This document shows positions 1 to 12,483 of a stretch of DNA of 64,000 nt, in pieces. The DNA is from Owenia fusiformis (lineage: Eukaryota > Annelida > Polychaeta > Sabellida > Oweniidae): NCBI GenBank assembly GCA_903813345.2, contig CAIIXF020000006.1, forward strand, positions 1,672,001 through 1,736,000, written 5' to 3'. The notes beneath the pieces are model-generated. The model worked only from the letters and a program-made list of their open reading frames with translations. It made no database searches and was not told where the DNA came from. The translations under genes and the position numbers were made by a program. Position 1 is the stretch's first letter, and the number at the start of each line of letters is the position of its first letter.

Positions 1-2355
1 TCACAATTTTACAATATATATTTTTCCTTATCAAAGTTATTACTAATCTCAGTTTTTAGGAAATGAATTTAGGAACGGCATACTTCTTGAAAATATTACT
101 TCCAACATTGTCCAATATGTGCCCCTTCTAATAGAGACCATATACATGAAAAAGTTAAGCCATATAATGAGCAATGGTCAAATGTAGATAACTAATGAAT
201 CAAATGTACATTCCAAGGATCTACAAACTGGGTGGATACATGAAGCTATGGAGTAATTCAAACTATCACAATCAGTTATCCAGTGTCTTTAATTCGATGC
301 AACCATCCAAACACCGCTTCTTAAAAGCTCTGTCACCTTTTTCGGCAAATCTAATAAACGGGTTCTGAGTAACACGAAGTATCTCAAGGGGAAAATAGAA
401 TGTCTTACACATAAATCGTCCCCAAAAGGCACCCTTCATCCGTTGCCATAGTAACGGATTCCCAGTGGTCCAAACCGAGAATTAACCCATCAGCATTCGT
501 ATTATTAATTGAATTTGTATTCAACAGGGACTATTTTAATTTAATTTCCTAATACAGGGCCATAAAGCCCCGTAATCAAGTAATCTGTCGATGCTATTTC
601 TACGCCGAATCTAAAAACCATGTAAATAATTCTATAAAGACACTCGGAGAATCAATTCGACTGCTTGTTTGCACTAATGTGATACAGCAAGAGCTAATTC
701 ACTAAATAATGCAAATGGATCTTATCGTTTGTAAAGAAATCTTGACAATACGACCTGTACCTTTCTTGGTAGAATTTCAATTCACGAGTCGGAGTTATTT
801 TTTCAGGATCCTGAATTCGACATTATGAAGGCGATATTTGAAATTAAGCTACTTATAACTCCACAAATAAACATTATATTACGAAAACTTTAAGATGATC
901 CTGACGGATTAATGTTTGAGAATTGAGAAATATTGTTAATTAAAAAAGTGTTTGGTTTATTTTTCTCCTGAAACTTGATATACAGACTGTAACTTACCAT
1001 CCAATGGCAAATGGAGAATGGTTTTGTTTTAGAGTAATATTTCATGAACGATATATTTATTTGTAGAGACACATTTGAGATTCGATTTGAATCATGTGCT
1101 TTAAGCTTTTAGATTTGCTAAATATATCTGGGCTTTATTCATCACGAAATTCAGAATGAATGCAAATTTCTAAGTTTAGTCTTATTTGGATAATGGTGGG
1201 TCCTGGCTCCCGGGGCTCCACTCTCACCTTTCACCTCTTCTTCTTTGTTCCCGATTAACGTCATATTATTTGTAAGTTCAAGTTCATAATTATAATTCGC
1301 TGTAAACCTGATACACTGAGAACTCTTAATGAGTTATGCCAAACCAGAAATTATCTCTTTAAGAAATAACAATTCGGAAAATTCTAGAAGATAATCCCAT
1401 GTTTGAAATGCAATGGCATGAATTGAATCGGACAAGTTCCGTTTTTATAATATATAACACTATCCCCGGGCTAAAGTCGGAAATATAATTATTTGACATT
1501 GCGCACTACAGGTCATCATGTTAAATTAATATCATAAAGAAAACAAAGGCTAAGACAATTATTTGGTTGAGGAGTTATTTGGCTTCTGATTTACTGCACG
1601 CGACAACCCCGAGCGAATTTTCTAAATCATCGACTCAATTTTAAATCGCCCACCCCTTTTTACTTTTGCTTATGAATTCCAAACTTGAGGTCTTCAGATA
1701 GCGTTAATTTTTAATTATCAATCCAAAACGCTAATTGTTTTTATTTGTAATTATTTTTAACACGAATGCTTTTTTGAGTTGTCATAAAGAAATAATAGTT
1801 TAATACTGGTCATTTTTATTACTTTGATTATTAATTAATTATATATCAGATGCTGTTAACAAAGAAACTATTCAGCCGTATTTTAGACTCAAGCGTCCAT
1901 TTGGCTTTCCATTGGCTTTCCATTGGTACATATACATACGTGGGGATGTTGTGTCATCATATCGCGTAGTGCTGTGATAGCTTATTCTATTTTTCATGAC
2001 GTAAAAGTGTCAATTGAAACGTCTAACACAAAGTTGTCCCCAATGAGAATTAATACTTGCGATAGATTGGTCTATTTATTTAATAAGTAGTTACCCATGG
2101 AAATAATATGGTTAATTTATCTAATATAATAGAAGTGTTGTTAACAAAGTAAAATAATTGATGTATTCGTGCTAGCGGTTTGAAGTGCATCTCACTCAAC
2201 GAGGTTAAACGACAGTGACTTGTAAATATCCGTGAATTCCGTATTTAAACTTTTTTTCGTCGGATATTTAATAAAGTTAGGCTATATTTAGGAACGTTAC
2301 CACAAATGTTATTTGATACAATATAGAGAGCATCCGGGATACAATCGGAATAAGG
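1..2355. other. Intergenic, nothing recognised
   Basis: No open frame here looks like a conserved protein and no RNA gene was recognised. The DNA is AT-rich, with a small local tandem repeat (about 1900-1926, a unit like TTGGCTTTCCA). It lies upstream of the Lhx3/4 gene and could hold distal regulatory DNA, but nothing in it identifies an element. Confidence 0.5.
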
Positions 2356-2357
2356 TA

Positions 2358-3061
2358 CACTCCCCTCCATACGTTTGGCAACCCTAACTCCCTCATTGAA
2401 CTATGTGTAAAAGCCTCTTTATGTTTGAATTTTTATTTACATAACGTGAGACACTTATAACACTTATACTATTGATAGAAATGTAACTTAACCTCATTTC
2501 CAATGCCTCAAAATTTTCCAATTTTTTTCTCAATTACAATAGGTCGAAAATTGATGATAAATCTGATGAATTTTTGAAAATCGATATTCCCATGTAAACC
2601 AATGGGAAATGGTAGGTTTGCCGCAGGTCATATGACAGAATATTCATCCATCCGAGTTCTTGCAAAAAATACAGGTTAGGTAGTAAATTGTATTTGCTAA
2701 CTTTATTCAATAATAAAACTGATACGTTTCTTCAGCTTGAAAAAGTTAAATGTCTTGTCAAAGTCAAAATTATTTTTCATAAACTCCTTCCATTGAAATA
2801 ATAACACAGGGGCGAAAAATGATTTTCAAAAATTACTTTGAAGCTCTGTAACTTTAGTATTCATAAAGTAAGCTGACCTATTGTAAGCGAGGGAAAAAAT
2901 TGGTAAAATTTGGAGGCATTAGAAATGAAGTCAAGTTACATTTCCATCAAAAGTAAACTAGTGTTTGTCTCACGTTATGTAAATAAAAATTCAAATGTAA
3001 AGAGGCTTTAACACATAGTTCAATGAAGGAGTTAGGGTTGCCAAACTAATGTAGGGGAGTG
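2358..3061. mobile_element. TA-flanked MITE with long terminal inverted repeats
   Basis: The two ends are inverted copies of each other for about 100 bp or more. The left end begins CACTCCCCTCCATACGTTTG, and the right end read in reverse begins CACTCCCCTACATTAGTTTG. Both are bounded by TA (2356-2357 and 3062-3063), the target duplication typical of Tc1/mariner-type elements. It has no coding capacity, so it is non-autonomous. A truncated relative lies at 43283-43600. The family assignment is inferred from the TA duplication only. Confidence 0.75.
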
Positions 3062-3063
3062 TA

Positions 3064-4906
3064 TCCAGTTGTAGACTTTCAAGGACCTATATATTTGGAT
3101 TCAATTCTTAATGATATATACAATTGTATATTCAATTAATTACTAAACAAGCTTAACTTTTAACAACGTGGAAAATATTTTTCAGTTTTCATGATAAATT
3201 TTTCAAATCTCTAATTTAAATGTACTTCTCTTTCTTTGACAATTTAATTAGGCCATTAAAATTCAAATGTCGTTTTTAACATGAATGCTATATCATTTTT
3301 GTATTCATGCGCGATATTATAGGTCGTGCAACTATGAAGACAACCAATGACTACAAGTGTTTGAATATATTGGCCTCATCGACCTTTTCATGAAGGTCAA
3401 ATCAGACAAGTCATACTGTCAAGTTGTATCTCCCGTCTGATTGTAATTGTCGATGAAATCGTGCCTAACTGGTTGTAGGCACGTGACAAACGCGCGCTAC
3501 CTTCGTCAAGAGTCCATTATTTTTACAGAAATATGTCTCGCATCGGTCATCCAGGCGATGGTTTAAAATAACAGATTCAATGAGTAAATGTCTGCAATTG
3601 GATAGGCATGGGGATTGTGAAAGTTTCATCACTTTATTTAACCAACCAAAAATCTCTCAACGCGTTATTTTGCAAAAAATGACGTTCGCATTCTTTGTTA
3701 ATATTTCACCCATGGCTATTATAACATTCCGTTCTGTAAAAAATGAAAATTGCTACTGATTCGCTATTGTACCTACATGGAAAGCTTTTTGTAGCGCATT
3801 TGGTTAACCAAGATCTACATTTTTAATCCCCTTGTCCTAGATTATAGGTCTAGATGAATGTATATTAATTGAAATAATAAAAAAATCCTATATCTTTTGA
3901 TAGTTTGTATTGTCGTTAAAAGTTTTTAAATGACAAGCAAAACGAGGGTTGTATTTTCTGAAGTGTTATCTTCGAGCAATCGATTCCCGGTGAATAAAGC
4001 GACACCATCTCGAGAGGCTTTCCGCCATCTGGTCACCCCAACAAACCAGAGGACACATGGTATATCAGCCTTCTATAAACACAAGATGAGCAAACACAAG
4101 TTCGTCCTCTGGGATACGATCCGTTGATCAGCGAGTGTTACATTCCCCGGGGACTCTTATAGGCTGGTTAATGGATATTGCCCCCCCCCCCTCCCGAGGT
4201 GTCAGGTGAAATATCCTAAAAATGATACCATATTATGTGACGTAATTCTGAAAACGCCGCTAACACCACTTTTCACTGTTGAAGTGTCATGGGTTGGCAT
4301 TTATAAATATTTTGAACATACCAGGAACGCTTATTGGCCACATCAGCACATTTTGGCACGTTCCACAACCCCACATGTTGTAAGCTAACTATCTTTCACG
4401 TCATGTACCTACTGTGTTTTAAAAGCATAAAAGAACACAATCGCTGTCAGGTGATGTTCGAATTACAATTAAATAGCGAACAAATTACATAACCCCTGGT
4501 GTCATTTTTGCAATCACAACTTAATATAACAAACGATAGCACTATATAGTGAATACACAAAATGGACAAAATAATTCTTAACATGCGAAAATCAGCTGCA
4601 GACCGTATGGACCTGCTATATTATAACAACATGTGGTATAAAGCTTGTTTCGACTATACCTAATTAAAAATTCATGATCCTTTCATTGTCTCTGGAGATA
4701 TAAAATTAAAGCTACCACGGTGAAACTAGCAGATTAACTACGAACCTTTACTATACGGAGCATCAACCACCAATACCTGTTTAACACAGAGACGCTATCA
4801 CTGCCGCTACACAACCCCGCTATTAAGAAATATTGTCCTCGGATCCAAGAGTACGTTGAGGATTACGAAGTGCGGACACCTCGGATTTATTTCACAAATT
4901 ATCTAG
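3064..4906. other. Upstream region of Lhx3/4, no gene recognised
   Basis: About 1.8 kb between the MITE and the proposed first coding exon of Lhx3/4. Short open frames (for example 3930-4127) show no family resemblance. A run of C lies near 4180-4192. The promoter and 5' UTR of Lhx3/4 should lie at the right end, but no clear TATA box was seen. Confidence 0.4.
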
Positions 4907-7900
4907 ATGATGATGAAAGATCGGCTCAAGGATCTTTGTATAGAAAATGATATTTATAATGGAGACATTACAGGTAGGGGAAATAATTATATAGTATATT
5001 GTGATCACACATTGTGTAAATAAACAATCGCGCGGGTAAATTGCGATAGTTTAAATGCGCATTTTAATAATTATTTAAAGCAAAAAATGTGAGAGATAGC
5101 AATTGTTATTAATTTCTCTCTGGAATTTGATTATATTGATCGAGAATAAAAATATAAACAATTTCATAATTGATGCTTTGTTTTTGTTTAATACATCATG
5201 GAAGAATCCTTGTTTGTGCAAAGGAAAAAATGTGTGTTGAAAACCGTAATGTGTTGTTGTATCCAATAAAACTTCTTGACTTTTATCGTTGACATATTCA
5301 ACTTAAAATTAACTGACAAATTAACTTTTTTAAATATTTTTTTATAGTTTTATTTTCAAAATAACTCAAAGTGGAAATTGACGTTAATGTCGGTTGTAAT
5401 AAATGTACAGATTGCTCGTTTTTGTAGATTTATTAATTATCAAAAAAAATTGCAAATGGTTGAGTCATTTTCATCACTACCGTTCATATGAAAAATTAAA
5501 AATGCATGCCAATGTAATTGAAACAAGGTATGTTGAAGTAGCACGGTGTCATGTAAAAGTTATACGAGGACATTTGGCGTAAAACAAATGAGAACATGTC
5601 GATGAATAAATCTAGTAGCGCATCAATAAAAGTATAGATTCAGACATTTTCGAATAATTCCGGGACAGATTTTTCTAAACCCGGACCCATTGTTTTGAGG
5701 CTTCGAACAAACAATTCACGCAGTTTGTATTGTTAGCTATGAAACCTCAAGAGAATTCCCCTGAAGTACAGCTATGTCTAAATACAATAGAGCACTACAA
5801 TTGACTATTTGCCTCCGAATGATACCCAATTACGGTCGCACTAATAACTTTATGATATATTTGAATTGGGTAATTTTCCAAAACAAACAAAAATGGTTTA
5901 TTGAATTTAGCAACCATAATCTCTATGGGGAAGAGTTACAAAGGTTTTCAAGAAACAAAGTTTATAAAACTATTTAGAATTGTTACGCTATATTTATATC
6001 TATATTATTCTGTTATAATCTACACTTTTATTTATTTTTAATGCTTAAATAATTAATTACTATCTATTTATTCACCTTGGCAAAAAGGTTGTTAGCTTAT
6101 ATATTTTATGTAAATATCACGTTTGTATTAACCAGATATTATGGATCGAACTCGTGTACACGCGTATTTATTTTGACTATAATTAATTAGTATTTACGAA
6201 AGTCGGTACAAAGAATTTATGCCGCCCCTTATTTCTTGACATTTACAATAACCTGAAATATAATAGCTGTGTTTTACACATGAAATCATTTAATGTATTA
6301 ATATGTATATGTACATATAGTTTTACATAAAATATGTTTGACATAATGTTAATTTTTTATGATTGGAATAATGTATTATTTAACATTGTATTATTAAATA
6401 CATGATACATTTACAAATGAAATAAATGAACATAATAAATAAATTAACAAATAAATAAACAAATACAAATAAGCATCGCATAATCTACAGTCTTACTTAA
6501 TTAATATTACTTAATTAATAATATTAATTGAATATTATTTTTACTGTTTTCAGCAGCAATACCAAAGTGTGCAGGTTGTGGGGACCCTATCCTGGACAGG
6601 TTTATCCTAAAGGTGTTGGACAGGAACTGGCACTCGAAATGTTTACAATGCAGCGATTGCTCGGCACCCCTCAGTGACAAATGCTTCTCGAAGGGCGACA
6701 GTGTTTTCTGCAAGGAAGATTTTTTCAGGTAGGTGCAGATCTTATTTTTGAAATATTGTAAAATAATGCAAAGAAGAAAAGGACCTAGTTCAAGGCTTAA
6801 GTAGAAAATGCGTTAAGTTGTTGCCCGATATACTTTGTAAGTGGGCCTGGGCGCTAGCGTAGGGGATTCCATTTTCTACACTCGTTTGACATCGCTTCTT
6901 AAAAGAGAATATCTGCGCTAAAGATAGCTGGAAGGCGTGTGTTCAATTTTTGATCTGTTGTCATCTAGTGGGTCCGATCTAGTTCCGAGCTTGTGCTCAA
7001 TTGTTCATATTTTTCATTCGGTGATTAACTTTATCACTTCTGTTATACTTAAATATCTACATCCTTATAGTATTATGCAGGTCTATGTGCATACCAGTAG
7101 GTATAATGCGCTACATCTGTTGCGTCTTCATCTGCGAGCGAAGTCTGTGGTCAGTGAAGGCCAGGCGGATGAAGAAAACTTCCTGTACAAATCAATACTA
7201 TGGCTAGCAGATGTATGGATATGTAAATTCCTAGACCAATTTAATATAACTAAAGCATATGCATATTTCAACATAAAAAAGAAAGATTTTTAAATGGTTG
7301 TAGAAGATATATAACTGTATAACAAACTAAAATCATACTTTAAAATATTTGAAAGAAAAATCTCATCCCATTATTGTTGAGAAGTATAAAGGTTGAGTCT
7401 CTGAGCGAAATCCCAAAATCGATGTTTTTTAAAATTATTTCGGAAACGTTTCTTACAACGTTCGCATGATTTTTAATTTGAATACTCCCCAGATATGATG
7501 ACTGAAACGTGTCATCACCTTGATGAATAGTAGGGTCTAATTGTATCATACATTACAAGTGCATGCAGAACTATTTTCATGATCTGTTTCTCGGACTGTT
7601 TTAATCAACTAAGTGCCCATATTAGTGGATTTATGACTAAGTTGACTGTGTAAGTGACCTCCTGGTTTAGGATCATTTGCATCATTCGCTATCCATAAAT
7701 ATCCATTCCATAAATGATTGAGAATCCACCTCCTGAATTATTCAAGATGCAATATTCATTGAAAGGACAAATATATATCAATCCGTACAGGGGCGTCTGG
7801 GCGTAGCCAGGCCTGAGGCAGGCAAGGGAACTGCCTCACTGCCCTTTGTCAGACGTTTTCTAAATAATGGAAATATAACTCATGAACACTGAACAGCCAT

Positions 7901-9723
7901 GTCACCGTTGTAACAAATTTTGAACCTAATTATAAATTATTTTAATCTATGCGTCTTCTGGTATATAGGCATGCACATGTATAATGATAAATAGCAAAAG
8001 TGATTATGATTTAGCTTTTCAGTTTTCATTTAATTGGTATGACAATGTTTTGAAGATGTAAAGTCAATTTTTGTCTTGCTAAACTTTGTTAACGTGAATG
8101 CAAGCAAAATTCACCAGGAAGGCGGGAAGAGACAGCCCCGAGAGATAGCATCTTGTTTTAAAATGTAAACATTTTCAAATTTATTTCAGACGTTTTGGTA
8201 CTAAATGCGCAAGATGTGACCAGGGTATCCCACCTACGCAAGTTGTTCGACGCGCACAAGACTATGTCTATCATTTGAATTGTTTTGCCTGTGAACTATG
8301 TAAGCATGAACTGAATACTGGGGATGAATTTTACCTAATGGAGGACCGGAAACTCGTCTGCAAAAACGATTACGAGGCTGCAAAGGCACGAGGTGAATTA
8401 GGTAAGTAAAATGATTGGCCTAGTTGCAGCATATCTCTGTAAATCTTAGATATATTATCAAATGTTTAGAATTGCAAGCCAAATGACTTTCTCATCTTTC
8501 AAGTGAGATATCTGGTTTGATCAAAATGAAGAATGATGGATAAATAATGAATTGATATAGCCCTAAGTATAGTCTAATGTGGTTTTAACTGTTCGGACAT
8601 AAATCAAATACGATTTCATTTTCAGAATTCGATTTAGATGCAGCAAACAAACGTCCACGGACAACTATAACGGCGAAGCAGTTAGAAAACCTGAAACGAG
8701 CATACAATGAAAGCCCTAAACCTGCCCGGCATGTACGCGAGCAACTAAGCGCAGAGACTGGGTTAGACATGAGGGTAGTTCAAGTTTGGTTTCAAAATCG
8801 CCGTGCCAAGGAAAAACGACTGAAGAAGGACGCGGGAAGAAACCGTTGGAATCCATATTATCGCCAAATGAAAGGTGGAAAGGATCTAGATGATTTGACA
8901 AGTGAGGACGGGACAAACGATGATTGTCATGTCGATTTGTCATACCAAAGTAAGTAGATTCTATTGATTGCTTGGGTTGATTACTTTTAAAAGGAAGCTA
9001 TATTTATGTGTTTCTGCCGATTTATCACGTTAATGCGTCAAACAGTTAGTCGGATTCAATTGTTATTGGTTGTTTTAACCTTACACTCAAATGAGCAGCG
9101 GACATTCTGGAAAAACTAATGGCGTTCTATATATACTGTCTTAATACGTCCAACTTACATGTTATAGCGTAATTAAAGTGTATCTGGTAAAGAGCAATTT
9201 GGCAAATGAATAGGCATATTTTATGAGTACGCCAAGCACAAATGTGATCAAAAGTTGCGGCACTAGGTTCATTATAAATTAAAAGTGTGCAACATTAATA
9301 TTTGATTCGATCGTGTTTTATTATTGACATAAATCATTATAAATATGCATAACTATATCAAAAATAATTTTGTTTTCAGACGAATTAGACTGCATGGAGT
9401 CTCCTCTCTCAGCAGATATGTACGGCTCTCAGCCGCTTGACTCTGAGCCTAGCATGGGGTCTGTTCCTATACCCTCGGGGGCACCACACCCTGATGGTAC
9501 TTGGTTACCCGGACACTACCCAGGCATGCCAGCTAATATGAACATACCCTACGGCAGGAGAAGTCCTAATATTCCAATGTCAATGCCACAAATGATCCAT
9601 TCTGATGGAATGCCTATGATGCTAGTGAATAACGGACCAATGTCTCTTAGGGAGCATAATGAAAACGATTACACCCCGGATTATCCACCCGGATCCACGA
9701 ACGACCACATAGAAGCCTATTAG
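4907..9723 (+). CDS. Lhx3: LIM-homeodomain transcription factor Lhx3/Lhx4 (Lim3)
   Basis: Five exons: 4907-4973, 6554-6728, 8190-8401, 8626-8949, 9380-9723. Phases join without a break to give 373 aa; human LHX3 and LHX4 are about 390-400 aa. Residues about 28-80 form LIM1 (starts [20 protein letters not shown]) and 87-145 form LIM2 (CARC, then [20 protein letters not shown]). The homeodomain covers about 159-219 and contains [19 protein letters not shown], nearly identical to vertebrate LHX3/4. The C-terminus is rich in Pro, Met and Ser, ending [16 protein letters not shown] domains bind LDB co-factors and the homeodomain binds AT-rich DNA; the family specifies motor neurons and pituitary-type cells. 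Exon 1 (start [10 protein letters not shown], in-frame stop just upstream) is chosen because its phase-1 donor fits exon 2; it is the least certain part. Exon 2 has tandem acceptors (6554 or 6557) that add or remove one Ala. Paralog status (Lhx3 versus Lhx4) cannot be told, because most invertebrates have one gene. Confidence 0.95.
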
Positions 9724-9733
9724 GCTTAATGTA

Positions 9734-9776
9734 TATTTATTTATTTATTTAAGTATTTATTATTTATTTATCATTA
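9734..9776 (+). promoter_or_regulatory. AU-rich element cluster in Lhx3/4 3' UTR
   Basis: Starting 11 bases after the stop codon is a run of overlapping ATTTA pentamers (ATTTATTTATTTATTTAAG, then further TATTTATT units). Such clusters are known AU-rich elements that control mRNA decay, and a transcription factor mRNA is a typical host. The function here is inferred from the sequence alone. Confidence 0.5.
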
Positions 9777-10075
9777 TTTCCAAAGAGATTATATTTAATT
9801 TTAACATGTAATAATGTTAGAACATGTTGTTTAGCTATGTTTGTAATAATTACCAACAGGCTTATAAGATATGTGAGTCGTAGATTCTCCCATATTGTCA
9901 GAATAATATATTTAGTATATGTTATTTATTTACTATTATTTGAGTATAAAATGCATTCTTTTTTGATTGATTTGACCTTACCAATCAAAACATATTTACA
10001 TGTATTCCAACAATCTGCAATATATATATTGTGTCTAATTCTAGTCAATGCAAAATTGTAAATGCGCATTTTAGA

Positions 10076-10081
10076 AATAAA
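10076..10081 (+). terminator. Proximal poly(A) signal of Lhx3/4
   Basis: AATAAA about 350 bases after the stop codon, followed by T-rich sequence. It is likely the proximal of two cleavage signals. Confidence 0.5.
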
Positions 10082-10656
10082 GAAAGTACATGTATTTATT
10101 ATTGTGCGTATTTATATTGAAATATATTAGTTTTTAAGAGGTAATTTCTTATTACCTGTATAGGTACATATTTTTGAGTAAAAAAGGTGAAGTTATAGAA
10201 TATAGTAAGTTATCCAAGTATTTTGTACTGATCGAAAGGATAGTCCAACAAATGTGGGCATCCCTAGTTGTATATCATATGGCAATTTAAGTGTCCGTTT
10301 CTAATTCATATTTCATTGATAACAAAAATATTTTAAATGATGAATCTCCAGTGTAGAGACATAGGTGTCGCTCTTACCGAATGTATGTCCTCTTTAACAT
10401 TGGTTTATTTAGTGATCTTAATTAAAGATATTTCTCTTTATACAGTTATGCTCAAGCAGGGCCAGTAAGGGTCTTAAAGAAACACCGAAAGAAAGGGGAA
10501 ATAATCCATGGGGGACCATATTTCTGTTGGGCCTTAAAGGACTATGTAGCGTCTTCTATGTTAATTAATTCTGTTACATAATCTCCTGTAATAGTTTCCC
10601 ATTATAAACATTTGTATTTTCTGAAAGTATGTATGTATATTATACAAAAATAGAGA

Positions 10657-10662
10657 AATAAA
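10657..10662 (+). terminator. Distal poly(A) signal of Lhx3/4
   Basis: AATAAA about 930 bases after the stop codon, followed by a T/G-rich stretch (TGTGACATGG, then TTGTTGTAA). It could serve a longer 3' UTR form. Confidence 0.4.
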
Positions 10663-12359
10663 GATAAAAGTGTGACATGGACCTGCCTTGTTGTAATTCA
10701 TCTAATTTATTACGTGCATGTCTTTAATTAGACAATCCCAAAAGCCAAGTGTGACTGTGATTTGCACAGAAAGTTATTAAAGGTTGAACGATTAGTGGAG
10801 ATGTATCCAACGATCATGGATCCAGTGTCAAAATATATCGAAGTTTGGATATTTCATCAAGGCTAACATATTTTTTCATTATTATCTGTAAAGAAACTCC
10901 TCGAATGAACGTTATTTTAGCTGAAGTTCCTGCAGTTAAAATCTTGAAATGCAGTACGGTATATCTTAAAAATCTATAAGTGGGTTTCCTCTTATGGCAA
11001 CTTTAATCTTAATTACACTTCTAAATGCTGAAATAGATCGACATTTCCATACATTTTAGGTCTGACAAAGAAATGTTAACGTTGCCCTGATATCTCAGAA
11101 AAAAGTGATTTTCTCAATTTTTCTCTACAGGCCTTGTTGCCACTTTAACTAAGCACTTAGACTTAATAGTCATTCCATAGCTATTTATAATAAGTAATTT
11201 GGTTCGATAAAATTTTCAAATATTTTAATCTCGGACCTTTTTGCAACAAAAGTTTCCAGGTCACAAATGCAATAATTATTTACTTCCAATTGGATAAATA
11301 AATAAACACTTTATTAATTTCCTAGGCCCCTCTCCCAATAAAATAACAAAACAAGGTGTGTGCGGTTGGTTAGATGGCATAGGCTTGTCTGTTAGACTGG
11401 TCATCGCCGGGAGGGGTGTGAGTGTAGACACCGCGATCCCCGGGGTTACGATGGTCAGTCTAAGACGCTGCGTTTTAATAAAACCCATTGACGCAACTCG
11501 ACAGCCCCCCAAACACTTAATTAGTTCCTCAAAACATAATTTGAAATGAAAAAGAAGATTCACATATCTCTGTTTGATGACGTTATGGGGAAGAATACGA
11601 TGGGGAAGAATACTTCGCACGTTTACATCATCATCGTTTAAAATACACCTTTCGAAAAAGTTGTTTTTAAGAATTGGATTTTTGCATGTCAGAAAATTCT
11701 CTGTGAGATGTGTTTTAATTCCCTTATTTTATGAAGCAATTACCAATGTGATGTAAAATTGAAATTCAAAAAGCAGTGCAAACTCCATATTGTCAGTTAT
11801 TAGTACCTTTCTAATTGATATTTTGCAATACTTTCAAGACCCTGAAATTGCTAAATGGATCCATTTGAAGGCTATGAAGTAATCAATGTGACTGCATCTA
11901 TTGGCATCCCGAACAAAGAACTGAATGAATGGTTAAATTCGGGCTTCTTAGTGGGTGGATGATGGGCAGCACCCGGCATGCAGCAGCTTTGTAAATATCT
12001 TAATATGCCTTGCCATCTATCAGTGTTAATTCCATTGTTGGCACACAAATTACCCATTTCGCCATCTATTTAATTGTAAATTTCTAAATTGAAATTGAGT
12101 GCAACAGAAAGGCGTTGTTGTAGAATAAATTGAGTGATTGCACCCCGGGATCGCACACAAATAGCATTTACATGTATCGTATCTTGAGCGGTATTTGGGT
12201 TAAAGGTTTACATACATGTAATCATATTTTGGACTCAAATTTAGAATTAAGACCCCAGGGTAAAATCATTGAAAAATATGAGCGTTCTGGTTAGGATGAT
12301 GAACTGTACCCTAATGTAACACCATGGATAGTAGCATGTTGCTATTATAGCAAAAGCTA
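10663..12359. other. Intergenic, no gene recognised
   Basis: No conserved open frame. A GC-rich patch at about 11340-11520 stands out from its AT-rich surroundings and has some tRNA-like spacing (TGGTTAGATGGCA), but it lacks a good B box, so it is not called as a SINE. Confidence 0.4.
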
Positions 12360-12480
12360 TCCTACTCAAGATTTTAAGTGATAGCTCAGGCATCGAATCT
12401 GGGGCCCCAAGGTTCGATCCCCAGTCCCATACGTGGGTTGAATTAAGCACACTTTCTTCCATACCTGTATCTGGCATGGT
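12360..12480 (+). mobile_element. tRNA-like SINE fragment
   Basis: Contains a B-box-like GGTTCGATCCC at about 12411, followed by a tail GGGTTGAATTAAGCACACTT. The same order (GGTTCGATTCC, then a TTGAATTTTGCACACT tail) occurs in reverse at 58430-58575, so the two are probably copies of one SINE family derived from a tRNA. The A box is weak here, so this copy is old or truncated. Confidence 0.5.
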
Positions 12481-12483
12481 TAC

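Noticed and set aside
4958-4973. Alternative Lhx3/4 start METLQ at the end of exon 1
   Set aside because: That frame ends the exon in phase 0, which does not match the phase needed by exon 2.
6937-7293. 118-codon open frame in an Lhx3/4 intron
   Set aside because: It lies between two secure LIM exons, has no family resemblance and is the kind of length expected by chance.
11340-11520. tRNA-like or SINE-like GC-rich patch
   Set aside because: Some A-box-like spacing, but no good B box, no second copy and no cloverleaf was seen.
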